Shown here: positions 22,501 through 34,600 of the stretch, in pieces
Layout: each line of letters begins with the position of its first letter
Numbering within the stretch: the first letter of the stretch is position 1
DNA from: Pyrus communis
Lineage: Eukaryota > Streptophyta > Magnoliopsida > Rosales > Rosaceae
Direction of reading: 5' to 3'
Assembly: GCF_963583255.1 (NCBI RefSeq)
Contig: NC_084819.1
Span: 14,133,259-14,197,258 of the forward strand
DNA: 64,000 bases
The notes under the pieces: model-generated
Database searches by the model: none
Seen by the model: only the letters and a program-made list of their open reading frames with translations
Told to the model about the DNA's origin: nothing
Program-made: the position numbers and the translations under genes

Positions 22501-25107
22501 CATGAGAGATTGAAGCAAGTCACATGTTTAGATTTTGTGCCACATGATTTCTTGTATTGTTTAACTAATTTTACCCCATAGTTCTGATTTTTTTTCTGTT
22601 ATTGTGTGTACAGTGGAACGCCTAACATTTGAAGAGTTTTTTAATCACCCATTTCTATCTCAGCAGTCACCATATTCGAGGTAAATGAGGCAAATAGTTC
22701 AGTCTTCATGGGCTTGACTAAAAATATATTCCTCATATTAAGATGATTCTCTGTGTCATGCAGGAGTAGGAGGGAATCACAAATGGCAGAGGGATTTCCT
22801 ACATCTGAATGCAATGCAATGAGGAACATGGAGGAAAGTTCTCAAGAAGATTGTCTACCTTTCCTTTTAGATGATGATTCCAGTGGCCCTGAGGGGAGCC
22901 CATCCTGTTCAAGGAGGTCCTTGATGAATTCCACTTACGGATTTTCTGTCGATACAAAAGGTGATAGACAGGAAGCATCACCTACCACTTTGTACAGATA
23001 TGGCAGTGCAACACGTAAAGAAAATTCTAGTCTTAGGTTGGACGGCTATAGATCGTCAGATAGAAATCCAACTGACCCTCTAAGATCTGTGCACAAAAAA
23101 CCAGTGAATGCTCGATCAAGAGGTAGTATCCTATCATACTCCTCTAATTTCATTTTTTTTTTTTATTACATCCAGATATGTCTTAATACAACATGCATTT
23201 AATATCTTATTTGTGTTTGCAGTTGTGGATTCACTGGAGTTGATGATCGATCAAGATTATGTTCTTGTGTCTGGACCTCCAGTTGATGTGTCTTCTTCCT
23301 CGGCTAGTGCTTCCAAACCAAGCTCTTCTTTCTACAAATCTCAGAGTCTCCCTCGATCCTTAACCACCTCATCAAGTGCCCCAATGCTAATCACGGGTGC
23401 AGCAGCTAATAGTAACATGCTTTGCATAGGAAGCTCAGATAGTCAGAGTTCTGCTCCAGGAACATCACTAGGATCAACGGACATGGGAGATGCTTTGGAG
23501 CAGCCATCAACACACTGCATGACAAGGCTTAGTTCATTGCAGCAATGTGTGTCTGCTATTACTGAATTAGTTCATGAAAAGGTAATTCATGAGATTCCTA
23601 CTTGTATGAAGTAGTTTATGGTTCCCTCTGTAAATCAGTATAGTATAGAATATTTTGGTGCTAAGATTTGATACTGCTTTACTAGACTCTTGATTTGCTA
23701 TACAGAATGATGGGTTTTTCTGCTATACATGCATTATTTTTGTTATTTCTATTTTCCATCTCTTTGAACTGATTACAGTATCTGTGTATGTGTTTCTTTT
23801 CTGTTGTGAAAAGACTGAGGCAAGGAAGCATCTAGAAGCATTCTCAATTCAGCTTGTAATTCTTGCAATCTGGAAGCAAGCTCTTCATATATGCCATACG
23901 CAGGCTGCCTCAGCTATGGAAGGAAGTCCGAGTCAAGAGACTGCAAGATTTAGGACCACCAGAAAGGAGCAAAGAAGTCCTGATATGGACGAAAGCCTTG
24001 ATGTTAACACTCAAGGACCCGAAGATATTTCTTCTGAGATTCAGCGGGAATTTCTCCGAGAGGTTGAGCATGCAGAAGAACTTGCAAAGGCTATTGAGCC
24101 CGGTATGTATTCTTTTAAGATGTTATCTTGAGCGCTTTTGGTTTTGCCATGTATCCATTGGTTAAGTACTTATGACCAGTAAGACCAAATGTTTCTCTGC
24201 TCCTATAATGTGGGAAGTATTTCATCAATGTCTTTTGGAAACCAGTTATGCATCATTCTTGTCTTATTTATGCATGCATGTTTCGTGGAATAAGAATGCT
24301 AGGTTCTTCTTGATATCTTCAGTCGACATGAAAACATACTTATTTTTTGTGTTAATCTTCTCTAACAATATTAAGAAGGGCACTTGTTCATTATACAGCG
24401 ACTAATAATCTTGTGGTTTACTTTCTAATGGTTACAGGACATGCAGAGATGCCAGATGCAATGGAGACAATATTTCAATCTGCTCTTGTTTTTGGGAGAC
24501 ATGGGGGTGTAAGTATCTTCTTTCCTCTATTCTCATATTTAGCGACATGCCATTCATTTCTTTATTAAATTTAGTTTTCCACAGATTAAACTAGCTGAAA
24601 AGCCTCCGAAAACCATTTTCTTGTTTGAACCAATGTTTCTTTGACACAAATCTTTCCTGTCGTTTCTGCATGCTCCTATAAATGTGCAAAATAGAACCCA
24701 TTAGCCGAGATGGGTTAGCTAAATTCTGTTTCTTTCCTGTCATGTCAATTAGAAGCATTCGACCATTCATGAATATTTTAACGATTACCTTCAAGCCAAT
24801 CTTTAAGTACCAGCAGAATCATAATCTGATAGAAGTAAATTGGTTTTCCCCCGTATGTGTCTGGCAGGTCGATGAACTCATGGGTGACATGGAAAGTGCC
24901 GCAGTGTTTTATACAAAAGCTGTGCGTCTCTTGGTCTTTCTTCTAGTGGAAGCACCATCCCTCATTCTCAACCCGCCCTTTTCCCTGACAAACACTGACC
25001 GGTATAGGCTTCGAACTTACATTGGTATACTTAATAATAGGCAAGGTTACTCGAGGTCACAGCGGATGGCGATTTTGAAATGTGAGGAGCAACAGTGCCC
25101 TCCTTGA
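19537..25107 (+). CDS. ATG1: ATG1/ULK-type autophagy serine/threonine kinase (13 exons)
   Basis: ATG1 starts autophagosome formation together with ATG13. Exons: 19537-19779, 20782-20899, 21006-21064, 21657-21721, 21830-21923, 22007-22087, 22236-22344, 22614-22680, 22764-23122, 23223-23581, 23820-24102, 24438-24508, 24868-25107. They sum to 2148 nt, 715 aa, in the usual range for full-length plant ATG1. The kinase domain has a Gly loop IGSGSFSVV (about 20-28), VAIK Lys43, HRDLKPQN with Asp136, DFG with Asp157 and APE. A long Ser-rich linker follows, then the C-terminal MIT-type segment ([20 protein letters not shown] onward). The start was taken at the first ATG before this conserved N-terminus. 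The exon 11 start could instead be 23814 (AG|ACTGAGG), which adds two residues in frame. The 3' part of this gene has been copied twice downstream. The paralogue letter (a, b or c) cannot be assigned. Confidence 0.93.
20130..20481. repeat. 176-bp tandem duplication inside intron 1
   Basis: The block starting GTAAATTGTAG at 20130 is repeated, diverged, from GTAAACCGTAG at 20306. Shared landmarks are GAAAATGGCTTCACTC, TTCTGCATTAGTTG and TTTTCTTGTC. The copies differ at about a quarter of positions, so the duplication is old. Confidence 0.75.
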
Positions 25108-25439
25108 GAAATTCAAAGGTAAGCGTAGAGTTTCTTATGTGCCTCGATTGACTGTACACTGTATAATAATTTTATTTGTACAGCTATTCTTTGATTGAAG
25201 GATGTGGGAAGTGAGTGGAACTCGTTCAGTTCATTAGGTAACAAGTATTTATTTCATTTCTGTCAGTTAAAGAATGATGAAAATGTGCATGTTCGTTTAC
25301 CTCTTCGTGTATGATGAAAATGTGCATATTCGTTTACCTCTTCGTGTTCTTCCGCATTGAAATGTGATGGCTTATGTTTCGATCGATCCATGCATTACGT
25401 GTTAAAACATCGAGTGATTGTTAGCTCACATCTTATCAA

Positions 25440-25790
25440 GGTTTTAAAAGACGCTAGTCGGGCGGTGGGTTGAGGCTCAGTGCTTAAGCAGCTAGGTGAG
25501 GGTTTCTAATTTATTATATAACATATAAATAAATACCTGTTTACTCCCTAAAAGCTGTAAAGCCTATGCTTGTATTGAGAATTTAGGAAAGTTAAAACTT
25601 AAGCCATATTGCCATTATCACAGACAAATGTAGGAAAAAAAAAAAAAAAACGAAAAACCTATTTTGAAATTCATTAATTTAGTAGGTTAATTAGAAAAAC
25701 CTTTAACTTAATTAAAAAAATTATAAACAATGGAACCGCGTAGTCCCTATTCGATTTTTCTTCATGGTTTGGCCCCATTTCCCAATAAAA
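25440..25790. repeat. MITE-like repeat, also present at 54375-54727
   Basis: The same element, beginning GGTTTTAAAAGACGCTAGTCGGG and passing through TTACTCCCTAAAA, is found in the downstream duplicated segment, where its ends are inverted (TTTCTAAAAG at the left, CTTTTAGAAC-like at the right). Presence in both segments at the same relative place means it was there before the duplication. Confidence 0.6.
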
Positions 25791-26236
25791 TGATCTTGTC
25801 AGTATCGGTATAAATAATCTTTCTCTCATGTTCGGCTATACTAGTAACTTCGAAATCTAAAGCCACTTGGCGTTCCAATCTAGTTCCTTCACTCAAAATG
25901 GACAGAATAGCGTTTGTTATGTAATGAAGTAAAATGCCTGATATCGTGTAAAATATGCTTGGAATATTGCTGGAATAACCTACGAGGTGTAGGAAAGTCT
26001 CACCATTTTGTTTATTTGTTGACTTTTATGAGTTGGAGTTGATGGAGGGGGTGCTAGGTTTGGCCGTTCAGCATAAACCACCATTTTTGTGGGGACAGTG
26101 TTAGGTCCTTGTTGAAAACTGAAGTATCCTCTTCGCCAGAAGTCATGGTCAACCCTTTCACACAATAATTACCGTTCACAATGTCTTATTTAATACAGTG
26201 AGTAATCTTCAATAAAAAATAGTGAGTAATCATATT

Positions 26237-26728
26237 CACGGGAGACGGATTTTATATGAATTCTCTTTGTGAGGATCCATAAATTATTTCATTGTGTTCA
26301 TTTATCTGTTATTCTACGATTATAAATTATTTTAAATTATTTTATTTAAAATTTAATTCAAATATTATATAAAAAAAAACTGACCGTATTTTAAATCGAT
26401 TTTTTTTCCATACGTAGCGACACTGACCGCAAGGTGAGTCCTTGTGCCCAAAAGGTGCTTTTAGCTTGTCACAATATCTGATGTGAATTGATGACTCCGC
26501 CTTGGGGCATCAAAAGTTGCACGTGAATTAATTTTCTTCATCCAACAGGATCCTTTCCGGATTTTTTGGTGAGGATCTTATGTTTCTGTGAATCGTATTC
26601 GTTCATTATGTATCGTGCAGTCAGTTTTTGTTAAGTATTGTTTGTGTTTAATTTTAAATAAAAATAATTAAAATAATTTCTGACCATACGATGTATGATG
26701 AACAGACACGATTATCAGATTCTTTCTT
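26237..26728. repeat. Two MITE-family remnants upstream of the receptor kinase
   Basis: The segment 26237-26390 resembles the left half and 26547-26728 a whole copy of the BamHI-site-rich family (ggatcc and tccgga near the ends, 'cattatgtatcgtgcag' and 'aaaataatttctgacc' in the middle). Both lie in the likely promoter region of the receptor kinase and could have altered it. Confidence 0.55.
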
Positions 26729-26831
26729 CGTATAGATGAATAGTACAAGTCTTGTATTATATTTTGCATCAGGTCCCGCTTTGACACGAGGTCGTAGGTA
26801 AACTCGAACGCAACCGATTCCCATTGGCATT

Positions 26832-26846
26832 GGTAATATATATATT
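26832..26846 (+). promoter_or_regulatory. Candidate TATA box of the receptor kinase
   Basis: The run GGTAATATATATATTC lies about 50 bases upstream of the ATG at 26890. A similar ATATATATA run precedes the pseudogene copy at 57849. The call rests on position and sequence. Confidence 0.45.
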
Positions 26847-26889
26847 CTGATGCCCATCTCTCCTTTTTTATTCACCAAACTTGAAAAAA

Positions 26890-29334
26890 ATGAAGCACCA
26901 ACATGTTCGCTGTTTTCTTACCTTTGCGTTCATCACTCTATTCTCCCTCTCTTCTTCTGCAATTCCGAAAACCCGAAACCGTCTTTCGAGAGGCTCTTCT
27001 CTCTCCGTCCAAGACGATTCCGACTTCCTAACTTCCCCGGATGAATCCTTCACTTGTGGTTTCTATGGTGTAGGCACAAATGCTTTCTGGTTTTCGATAT
27101 GGTTTACGAAATCCGTAGACAGAACTGTTGTTTGGACGGCCAACAGAGACAGACCAGTCAACGGCCTAGGCTCCAGACTCTCCCTCGGCCGAGACGGCGC
27201 CATGGTCTTGACGGACGTCGATGGTACAGCCGTCTGGGGGCCCCCCGTGAACTCCAGCAGCTCCAGAGCTGACACGGCGGTGCTTTTGGATTCCGGCAAC
27301 CTTGTCTTGAGAGACAAGCGAGGTAAAGTTCTGTGGCAGAGTTTTGATTTTCCAACTCACACTCTTCTTCCAAACCAACCCTTTACAAAGAGCAAGAAGC
27401 TGATATCTACTTTGGGAAAAGGCACTTTTGGGACCGGCTATTTCAGCTTCTCTTTCGACAATGACAATGTTTTGAAGCTCATGTTCGACGGCCCTGACAC
27501 TTCGAGTTTGTACTGGCCTGATCCGGATTACAACGTTTTCGCTAGCGGTCGAACAAGCTACAACAGCAGCAGGGTTGCTGTTTTGGATGACTTGGGGAAA
27601 TTTTCCTCCAGTGATGAACTGCAATTCGGAGCTTCTGACGCAGGTTCAAGTGCAAAAAGGCGGTTGACGATGGACTACGATGGAAACCTCAGGCTTTATA
27701 GCCTCGAAAGTGTGACAGGGTTGTGGGTGGTCACCTGGGCAGCCATGACGGAGCCGTGTAAGGTGCGTGGGATCTGTGGGAGAAATGGGATTTGTATTTA
27801 CACGCCGCAGCAGAAATGCTCGTGCCCTCCTGGCTACGAAGTAGCTGACACAAGCGACTGGAAAGAGGGTTGCAAGCCTATGTTTAATCGTTCGTATTTG
27901 CGGTCCCAGCAAGTGAAATTCGTGCAGATTGAGCAAGTAGATTTCTATGGCTTTGATCTCAATTATACCGAATCCACCTCGTTCCAAAATTGCACGAAGC
28001 TCTGCTTGGATGATTTCCGGTGCGAAGGATTTAGTTATAGGATAACAGAAGCGAAATGTTATACAAAGGGTGCTCTTTTCAATGGGTACAAGTCTCCAAA
28101 TTTTCCCGGGAGTATGTACATAAGACTGCCTCTGAGTGTGAAAACATCGCTGCCTGTCAATCTCAATGCCTCAAATACGTGCAGGAAGAATGTGACAAAG
28201 GTTGTTCCTTTGATGTATGGAAGTACCGCGAGAAGGGTAAAATGGGTGTATATGTATTGGTTTGCTTTTGCAATTGGTGCACTTGAAGTTCTTTTCATAG
28301 CTTCGGCCTGGTGGCTACTTTTCCGAAGGCACAGTGCAGCAGCTCCAAAGGAAGATGGATATCACATAATTTCGAGTCAGTTTAGAAAGTTTCGCTACGC
28401 TGAGCTCAAGAAAGCAACCAAAAACTTCAAGGAAGAGCTTGGAAGAGGGGCCTCAGGTGCTGTGTACAAGGGCGTTCTGGTGGACGGAAGAGTGGTGGCC
28501 GTGAAGAAACTGGCGGACATATACCACGGTGAAGAAGTGTTTTGGGCAGAAGTTAGCACAATTGGGAAAATTAATCACATGAACCTAGTGAGGATTTGGG
28601 GATTCTGTTCCGATAAGAAGCACAAACTCCTCGTCTCTGAGCATGTCGAAAATGGCTCATTGGACAAGCACCTGTTCCCCCCAAATTTCCTTGGATGGCA
28701 AGAAAGGTTTAAAGTTGCAATTGGAATAGCAAAGGGTTTAGCCTATCTTCATCATGAGTGTCTAGAATGGGTTATCCATTGTGATGTGAAGCCCGAGAAC
28801 ATACTCCTAGATGGAAATTTCGAGCCAAAGATTTCAGATTTCGGGCTAGCAAAGTTAACCCAGAGAGGCAACCTGAGCTCAGTTTTTTCTCAAATTCGTG
28901 GAACGAAAGGGTATATGGCTCCCGAGTGGGCTCTGAACCTTCCAATCACTGCAAAAGTGGATGTTTATAGTTTTGGAGTGGTAATTCTAGAGTTAGTGAA
29001 GGGCATTCGCCTTTCAAGTTGGGTAGTTGAAGACACTGATGATCTAGAGTCGGAGTTGACAAGGTTCGTGAGGGTAGCGAAGTGGAAAATTCAATGCGGG
29101 AAAGATCTTTGGATCGAGGATATGATGGATCCAAGGCTGAATGGGCAGTTCAGCAGGATCCAAGCTGCAAAGATGGTTGAGATTGGGATTTCCTGTGTGG
29201 AGGAAGAGAGGAGCAAAAGACCAACCATGGATTCAGTAGTTAAAATTTTACTAGAATGTGAAGGTGAATCTGCTGTTGCTTCTCCACACGACACAAGTAA
29301 CAGCAATTTAAGCTTTAGAGAGAGAAATATGTAA
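26890..29334 (+). CDS. G-type lectin S-domain receptor-like kinase (PK1-like), intact
   Basis: This is a single-exon gene of 814 aa. Order of parts: signal peptide (about 1-24, ending SLSSSA), B-lectin domain (about 35-150, DRTVVWTANRDRPV and DSGNLVL), S-locus glycoprotein region (about 200-295), EGF-like Cys motif (CGRNGICIYTPQQKCSCPPG), PAN-like domain (about 335-420), transmembrane segment (about 452-480) and kinase domain (about 515-795). Kinase landmarks are GRGASGAVYKG, VAVKKL, CDVKPEN, DFGLAK and APEWA. The catalytic loop is HCD, not HRD, so it is a non-RD kinase, a type often linked to immune receptors. The expected location is the plasma membrane with the lectin part outside. The ligand is unknown. 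The start was taken at ATG 26890, since the upstream in-frame codons are only TTG GAA AAA-type leader. It is the only undamaged receptor kinase in the window. The family is close to maize PK1-like receptors. Confidence 0.95.
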   Translation: MKHQHVRCFLTFAFITLFSLSSSAIPKTRNRLSRGSSLSVQDDSDFLTSPDESFTCGFYGVGTNAFWFSIWFTKSVDRTVVWTANRDRPVNGLGSRLSLGRDGAMVLTDVDGTAVWGPPVNSSSSRADTAVLLDSGNLVLRDKRGKVLWQSFDFPTHTLLPNQPFTKSKKLISTLGKGTFGTGYFSFSFDNDNVLKLMFDGPDTSSLYWPDPDYNVFASGRTSYNSSRVAVLDDLGKFSSSDELQFGASDAGSSAKRRLTMDYDGNLRLYSLESVTGLWVVTWAAMTEPCKVRGICGRNGICIYTPQQKCSCPPGYEVADTSDWKEGCKPMFNRSYLRSQQVKFVQIEQVDFYGFDLNYTESTSFQNCTKLCLDDFRCEGFSYRITEAKCYTKGALFNGYKSPNFPGSMYIRLPLSVKTSLPVNLNASNTCRKNVTKVVPLMYGSTARRVKWVYMYWFAFAIGALEVLFIASAWWLLFRRHSAAAPKEDGYHIISSQFRKFRYAELKKATKNFKEELGRGASGAVYKGVLVDGRVVAVKKLADIYHGEEVFWAEVSTIGKINHMNLVRIWGFCSDKKHKLLVSEHVENGSLDKHLFPPNFLGWQERFKVAIGIAKGLAYLHHECLEWVIHCDVKPENILLDGNFEPKISDFGLAKLTQRGNLSSVFSQIRGTKGYMAPEWALNLPITAKVDVYSFGVVILELVKGIRLSSWVVEDTDDLESELTRFVRVAKWKIQCGKDLWIEDMMDPRLNGQFSRIQAAKMVEIGISCVEEERSKRPTMDSVVKILLECEGESAVASPHDTSNSNLSFRERNM

Positions 29335-29339
29335 AAAAC

Positions 29340-29987
29340 TGCTTACTCTAAAAGTTCAACTGTTACAGCATCTTTTGTAAGAATAAGTACTGCTATTACA
29401 TTTCTAAATTTTTTTTGTACAAGTGATAGTTCTAATTACTCGATGCTACTCTAACCTACGGAAAAGAAGAATCGAACTCGGTGCAAAAGGCAGACATATT
29501 GCCATGGCTACTGGCTTAACGCGAAAGAAAAAATCAACGTCTCGGATTTGTGCATTTTTTAATATACATATTGTGCAAAACATCATTTTCGAAACAATTA
29601 GGATTCCAATCTGCTACTTGAATAAATTGAGTTTAGAAATAAAAAAAACGTCAATTATTCCCTTCCTCCTATTTTCAAATAGGCAGACGGCATCGTGACG
29701 AATGAGTCATTGAATCTCATAGACTTCTAATATTCTATGGAAACGAACTAATGAACTTAAAATAATTGCAGTTAGCTCTAGAAGCAAGGTGTTTGATGTA
29801 ATAATTGACTTTTATTGCATCATTGAAGAACATTCTGCATACCAATTCAAAAAAACAAATAAAAAAAATAAAGAAAAAAGAGATGAACATTCTGCAGAAT
29901 TTAATTTTCATGGCAAGAACGCAACCTTTAGTCCGGATCGGCACAAGACCATCTCCAGCAGCCCTAAATCATTTTCAGAAAACCGCC
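29340..29987. other. Short intergenic stretch between receptor-kinase copies
   Basis: I see no supported gene. It contains the 3' region of the intact receptor kinase and AT-rich DNA leading to the next, broken copy. Confidence 0.45.
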
Positions 29988-31162
29988 ATGGAATTCCTCT
30001 CATTCTTTCGCTGTTTGCAGCCGTGGTTGGTTGGTGCCAAGCGGTGTCACCAGGGCTGCAAAGCTTAAGGCGGGGGAGCTCCTTGACAGTTGAGGAAGAA
30101 AGTGTCTTCTTGGTACCTAACGGAATTTCCTCGGCTGGATTTTGCTAGGTTGGCGCCAATGCCTCTTTTTATTCAATATGGTTCACCAATTCAGCCAATA
30201 AAACAGTGGTTTGGATGGCGAATAGAGACAGGCCGGTCAGCGTACGAGGATCCAAGCTAACCTTCCACAGAAATGGCAAGCAGGTCTTGACTGATGGGGT
30301 TGGATCGATTATATGGTCAACCAACACTTTCTCCAACGCAGACATGGAGGCACGGGTTCTTGAGACCGGAAACTTGGTGCTGCTCAACCAAGAAAAGAAG
30401 GTCGTCTGGCAGAGGTTCGATTTTCCCACCGATGAACTTCTACTGTCACAGACACTTGTCAAGAACACAACCTTGGTGTCCATGAGAGGTCGAGAGACAT
30501 ACTTATCTGGATTTTACAACTTCAAATAGACGATAATAATGTACCATATCTTGTCTACAGTGGCGCTCTACTTTCAAGTGCTTATTGACCAAAGACGGAA
30601 CTAACTGTTTTCGACAGTGGTAGAACACCTTACAATAGTTCTAGACTAGCAATTCTGGATGATCGGCTGGACAATTTATATTGAGTGACAATTTGATGTT
30701 CAATGCATCGGATTATGGGGTTGGTCCAAAACGCCGTTTGACAGGATTATGATGGCATCTTGAGGTTGTACAGTCTAAATGAATCAACCAGGCTTTGGGA
30801 ACCGTGGTGGTTGCCTGATGGTGTCGACGCATGCTTGGTTCACAGCTTGTGTGGTCAATACGGTATTTGCACTTACAAACCACAACCTATTTGTGCTTGC
30901 CCTCATGGTGTCGCCCAAAATGATCGTTCAGATCGATCGAAAGGCTGCTCACCAGTGTTCAATTGAGCCATGATTCAAACAATTCAGATTTCATGGAGCT
31001 CCCAAACAAAGATCAATATGGATATGACGTGGCTTATTCTCCTAAAGTTCTTTTCAAGAATGCCAGAAATCGTGCCAAAATGATACAAGATGTAAAGGAT
31101 TTGGATATAATCTGGATGGAATTGGATATTGTTTCCTTAAAAGTTTTCTCCTTGACGGATTT

Positions 31163-31612
31163 TGTTGGAAATTCAAATCAAAAAAAGGGTGCTACTAGCT
31201 ATTGTTGAAAATCAATGTCAAAGTTAGGCATGGAAAGTTAGGCAATGTTAGGTATGGTTGAATAAAAATTATTAGGTGCATTTAATGTGTTTTGTGTGGT
31301 AATAAATAATCTTAGTTTAATCATTTGGTTTGCTATAAATACCCAAGTTCTCAAACATTGTAAATCATCCCATCCAAATCCCACTTCCAATTGTGAAGAA
31401 GCTTGTAAGCTTTCTTATTCCAATAGTTTGTAAACCTTTTTCATATATCAAAGTCCAAGTGTTTTGCCAAAGCTTGTTGCTTCCCTCCTTTCTCTATTTC
31501 TTTCTTTGTCCAATTTTATTTGAGAGTGCAAAGTGAAAGAGGTGTGATAGAGTTTGTAAACTTATCACCCACATATTTTGGTATTGAGTTAGTAAACTGT
31601 CAAATACCAACA
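31163..31612 (+). repeat. 5' LTR of copia element 1
   Basis: The LTR is 450 bp with TG...CA ends. A TATA-like box CTATAAATACC lies at about 31332-31342 and probably drives element transcription. Confidence 0.93.
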
Positions 31613-31614
31613 AT

Positions 31615-31626
31615 TGGTATCAGAGC
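31615..31626 (+). other. Primer binding site of copia element 1
   Basis: TGGTATCAGAGC, two bases after the 5' LTR, is complementary to the 3' end of plant initiator tRNA-Met, the usual copia primer. Confidence 0.9.
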
Positions 31627-31656
31627 CAGAATACCATTCTGGCAGGTGCAGCAGTT

Positions 31657-34600
31657 ATGGCGTCCAACTTAGTGCAACTCCAAGTTCCCACATTGAAGAA
31701 AGAAAATTATGAAAGATGGTGCATCCAATTCAAAGCATTGTTTGGATCACAGGAGCTATGGGAAGTTGTCAGTAGTGGGTATGTTGTACCCACTGCCGAG
31801 CAAGAAGCCGTATATACTGCGGATCAAAGGAATACTCTCAAGGACTTACGAAAGAAGGACCAAAAGGCGCTGTATCTTCTATACCAGGGTTTGGAAGATT
31901 CAACGTTCGAGAAGGTTGCAGAAGCAACAACGAGCAAGCAAGTATGGGATACACTCAGTACAATCTACAAAGGAGTAGATCGAGTCAAGAAAGTGAGGTT
32001 ACAATCACTTCGAGCAGATTTTGAAACTGCTCATATGAATGAAGGGGAGAGCATCTCCGACTATCACTCAAGGCTCATTGTGATAGTAAATCAGATGAGG
32101 AGAAATGGCGAGAGACTCGATGAAGTACGAGTTGTGGAGAAGATACTCCGGTCACTCACATCTAAGTTTGAGCATGTGGTGACTGCCATTCAGGAATCCA
32201 AGGATTTGGAGGTGATGAGCGCAGAAGAGCTACTAGGATCCCTCCTAGTTCACGAGCAACGCATTCAGAAGAATGCAAGCCCCACAACGCTAGAGCAAGC
32301 TTTGGAGTCAAAGTTGAATATTGACAAACCAAATAAAGGTCGTGGGCAGTGGAACTCACGTCGTGGGAGCTCATCCAACCGTAGCCGAGGACGAGCCCGA
32401 GGAAGAGGTCGAGGCTATGCACAAAATCAAGGTCAGTCTCAGGAGTGGAGATCTACTCGAGGAAAGGCGCATATCCAGTGTCACAACTGTAAGCAATATG
32501 GACATTATGCCAATGAATGTTCACATAAAAATGGTGAGCATGTCAACATGGCAGAATCAAGTGGAAATACTGATGAAGAACTTACAGTCTTACTAGCACA
32601 CCATGATTCCAGTAGCCAACAAGATGTTTGGTATTTGGACTCTGGTGCAAGCAATCACATGTGTGGAAAGAAGGAGTTTTTTGTCGAACTCAAAGAAGGG
32701 GCCTATGGATCTGTAAGTCTTGGTGACTCCTCAAAGTTGCCAGTTGAAGGCAAAGGGAAGATCAAGATCATCCAGAAGGATGGAAGAGAAGAATACATCT
32801 CCGATACCTACTACATACCAGGTATGAAGAGCAACATTCTGAGCATTGGTCAACTGCTCCAGAAAGGGTACATTATACATATGGAGAACATGCTTCTCAC
32901 TCTCAGGAATGCAAGGAGAAAGCTTATTGCACGTGTTCGAATGTCAAAGAACCGGATGTTTCCGTTGAATTTGAACACAAAGATTGGAAGCTGCAACATC
33001 GGTGTAATGGAAGATGAGTCATGGAAATGGCATCTTCGATTTGGCCATCTTAATTTCAATGGCCTAAAGTTGCTGTCAAGTGGAGGAATGGTTCGTGGTC
33101 TACCCCAGATTGAAGCCACACGCCAAGTATGTGAAGGTTGTGTGCTTGGCAAGCAAGCACGACTATCGTTCCCTGTTGGTGATACATGGAGAGCAAAGGC
33201 ACCACTGCAGTTGGTGCACACAGATATATGTGGTCCATTGGATCCCATGTCTTATGGAGGTAATAGGTATTTTTTTACCTTCATTGATGATTTCAGTAGA
33301 AAGACTTGGGTCTATTTTCTCAAGGAGAAGTCAGCTGCCCTAAAAATTTTCAAGGAGTTCAAGGCACTCACAGAGGCAGAAAGTAACCACAAGCTTGTGG
33401 CTGTGAGATCAGATAGAGGTGGAGAGTACACCTCCAATGCTTTCCAAGCATACTGCAATGAGCAAGGAATTAGGCATCAACTTACTGCTGCCTATACCCC
33501 ACAGCAAAATGGGATAGCCGAAAGAAAGAATCGAACCATCCTTGACATGACAAGGTCCATGCTTAAGGAGAAGAATTTGCCAAAAGAGTTATGGGCAGAA
33601 GCTGTAGCTTGTTCGATTTATTTGTTGAATCGATGTCCAACAAAGAGTGTCAAGAGGATGACACCACAAGAGGCTTGGAGTGGATACAAGCCGAATGTTA
33701 CACACCTAAGAATTTTTGGGTGTGTTGCATATGCTCAAGTTCCAGAAGCCAAGAGGAGGAAACTTGATGATAGAGGTGAGAAGTGTGTGTTTGTGGGCTA
33801 TAGTGAAGAGTCCAAGGCATACAAGCTCTACAACCCACTAACTGGCAAACTAGTGGTTAGTAGAGATGTCATCTTCAGTGAGGAAGAGACATGGACGTGG
33901 AACAACAAAGAAGTCAGTAAAGAGAAGATCGTCTCCACTGATTTTGAAGAACCAGAAGTTGTACCACCGATTGAGCAACAGCCTGCTCAAACAATCACAA
34001 CAACTCCAGTGCACAGAATTGCAAGGAGTGGTCCTACATCTAGTGAGGAAAGCAGCTCCTCAACTCCAGTGAGGTTAAGGAGTCTCACAGAGATTTATGG
34101 ACAAGAAGAAGAAGAAGAAACCAACCTTTTCTGCTTGTATGCAGACCACGAGCCTTTCTCATTCAATGAAGCTGTGGAAGAAGATTGTTGGAAGAAAGCC
34201 ATGGAAGAAGAGATCCATGCCATCGAGAAGAATGACACTTGGGAGCTGACAAAGCTCCCACCAAATCAGAAGGCTATTGGTGTCAAGTGGGTTTACAAGA
34301 TCAAACACACTGCAGATGGGAGTGTGGATCGATACAAATCAAGGCTTGTAGCAAAGGGCTACAAATAGAAGTATGGAGTGGACTATGATGAAGTCTATGC
34401 TCCAGTTGCGAGACTTGACACGGTAAGATTGCTAATCTCTCTTGCCGCACATCATAAATGGAAAATTTATCAACTAGATGTCAAGTCAGCCTTCCTTAAT
34501 GGAGTACTTGAGGAAGAAGTGTACGTGGAACAACCGGAAGGCTTCCAAGTACAAGGAGAAGAAGATAAGGTGTATCGTTTGAAGAAGGCTTTGTACGGCC

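Noticed and set aside
27166..27624. 152-codon minus-strand frame inside the receptor kinase
   Set aside because: Antisense shadow of the intact receptor-kinase coding sequence.
31709..34072. Short plus-strand frames in other phases within copia element 1
   Set aside because: Shadows of the single Gag-Pol frame.
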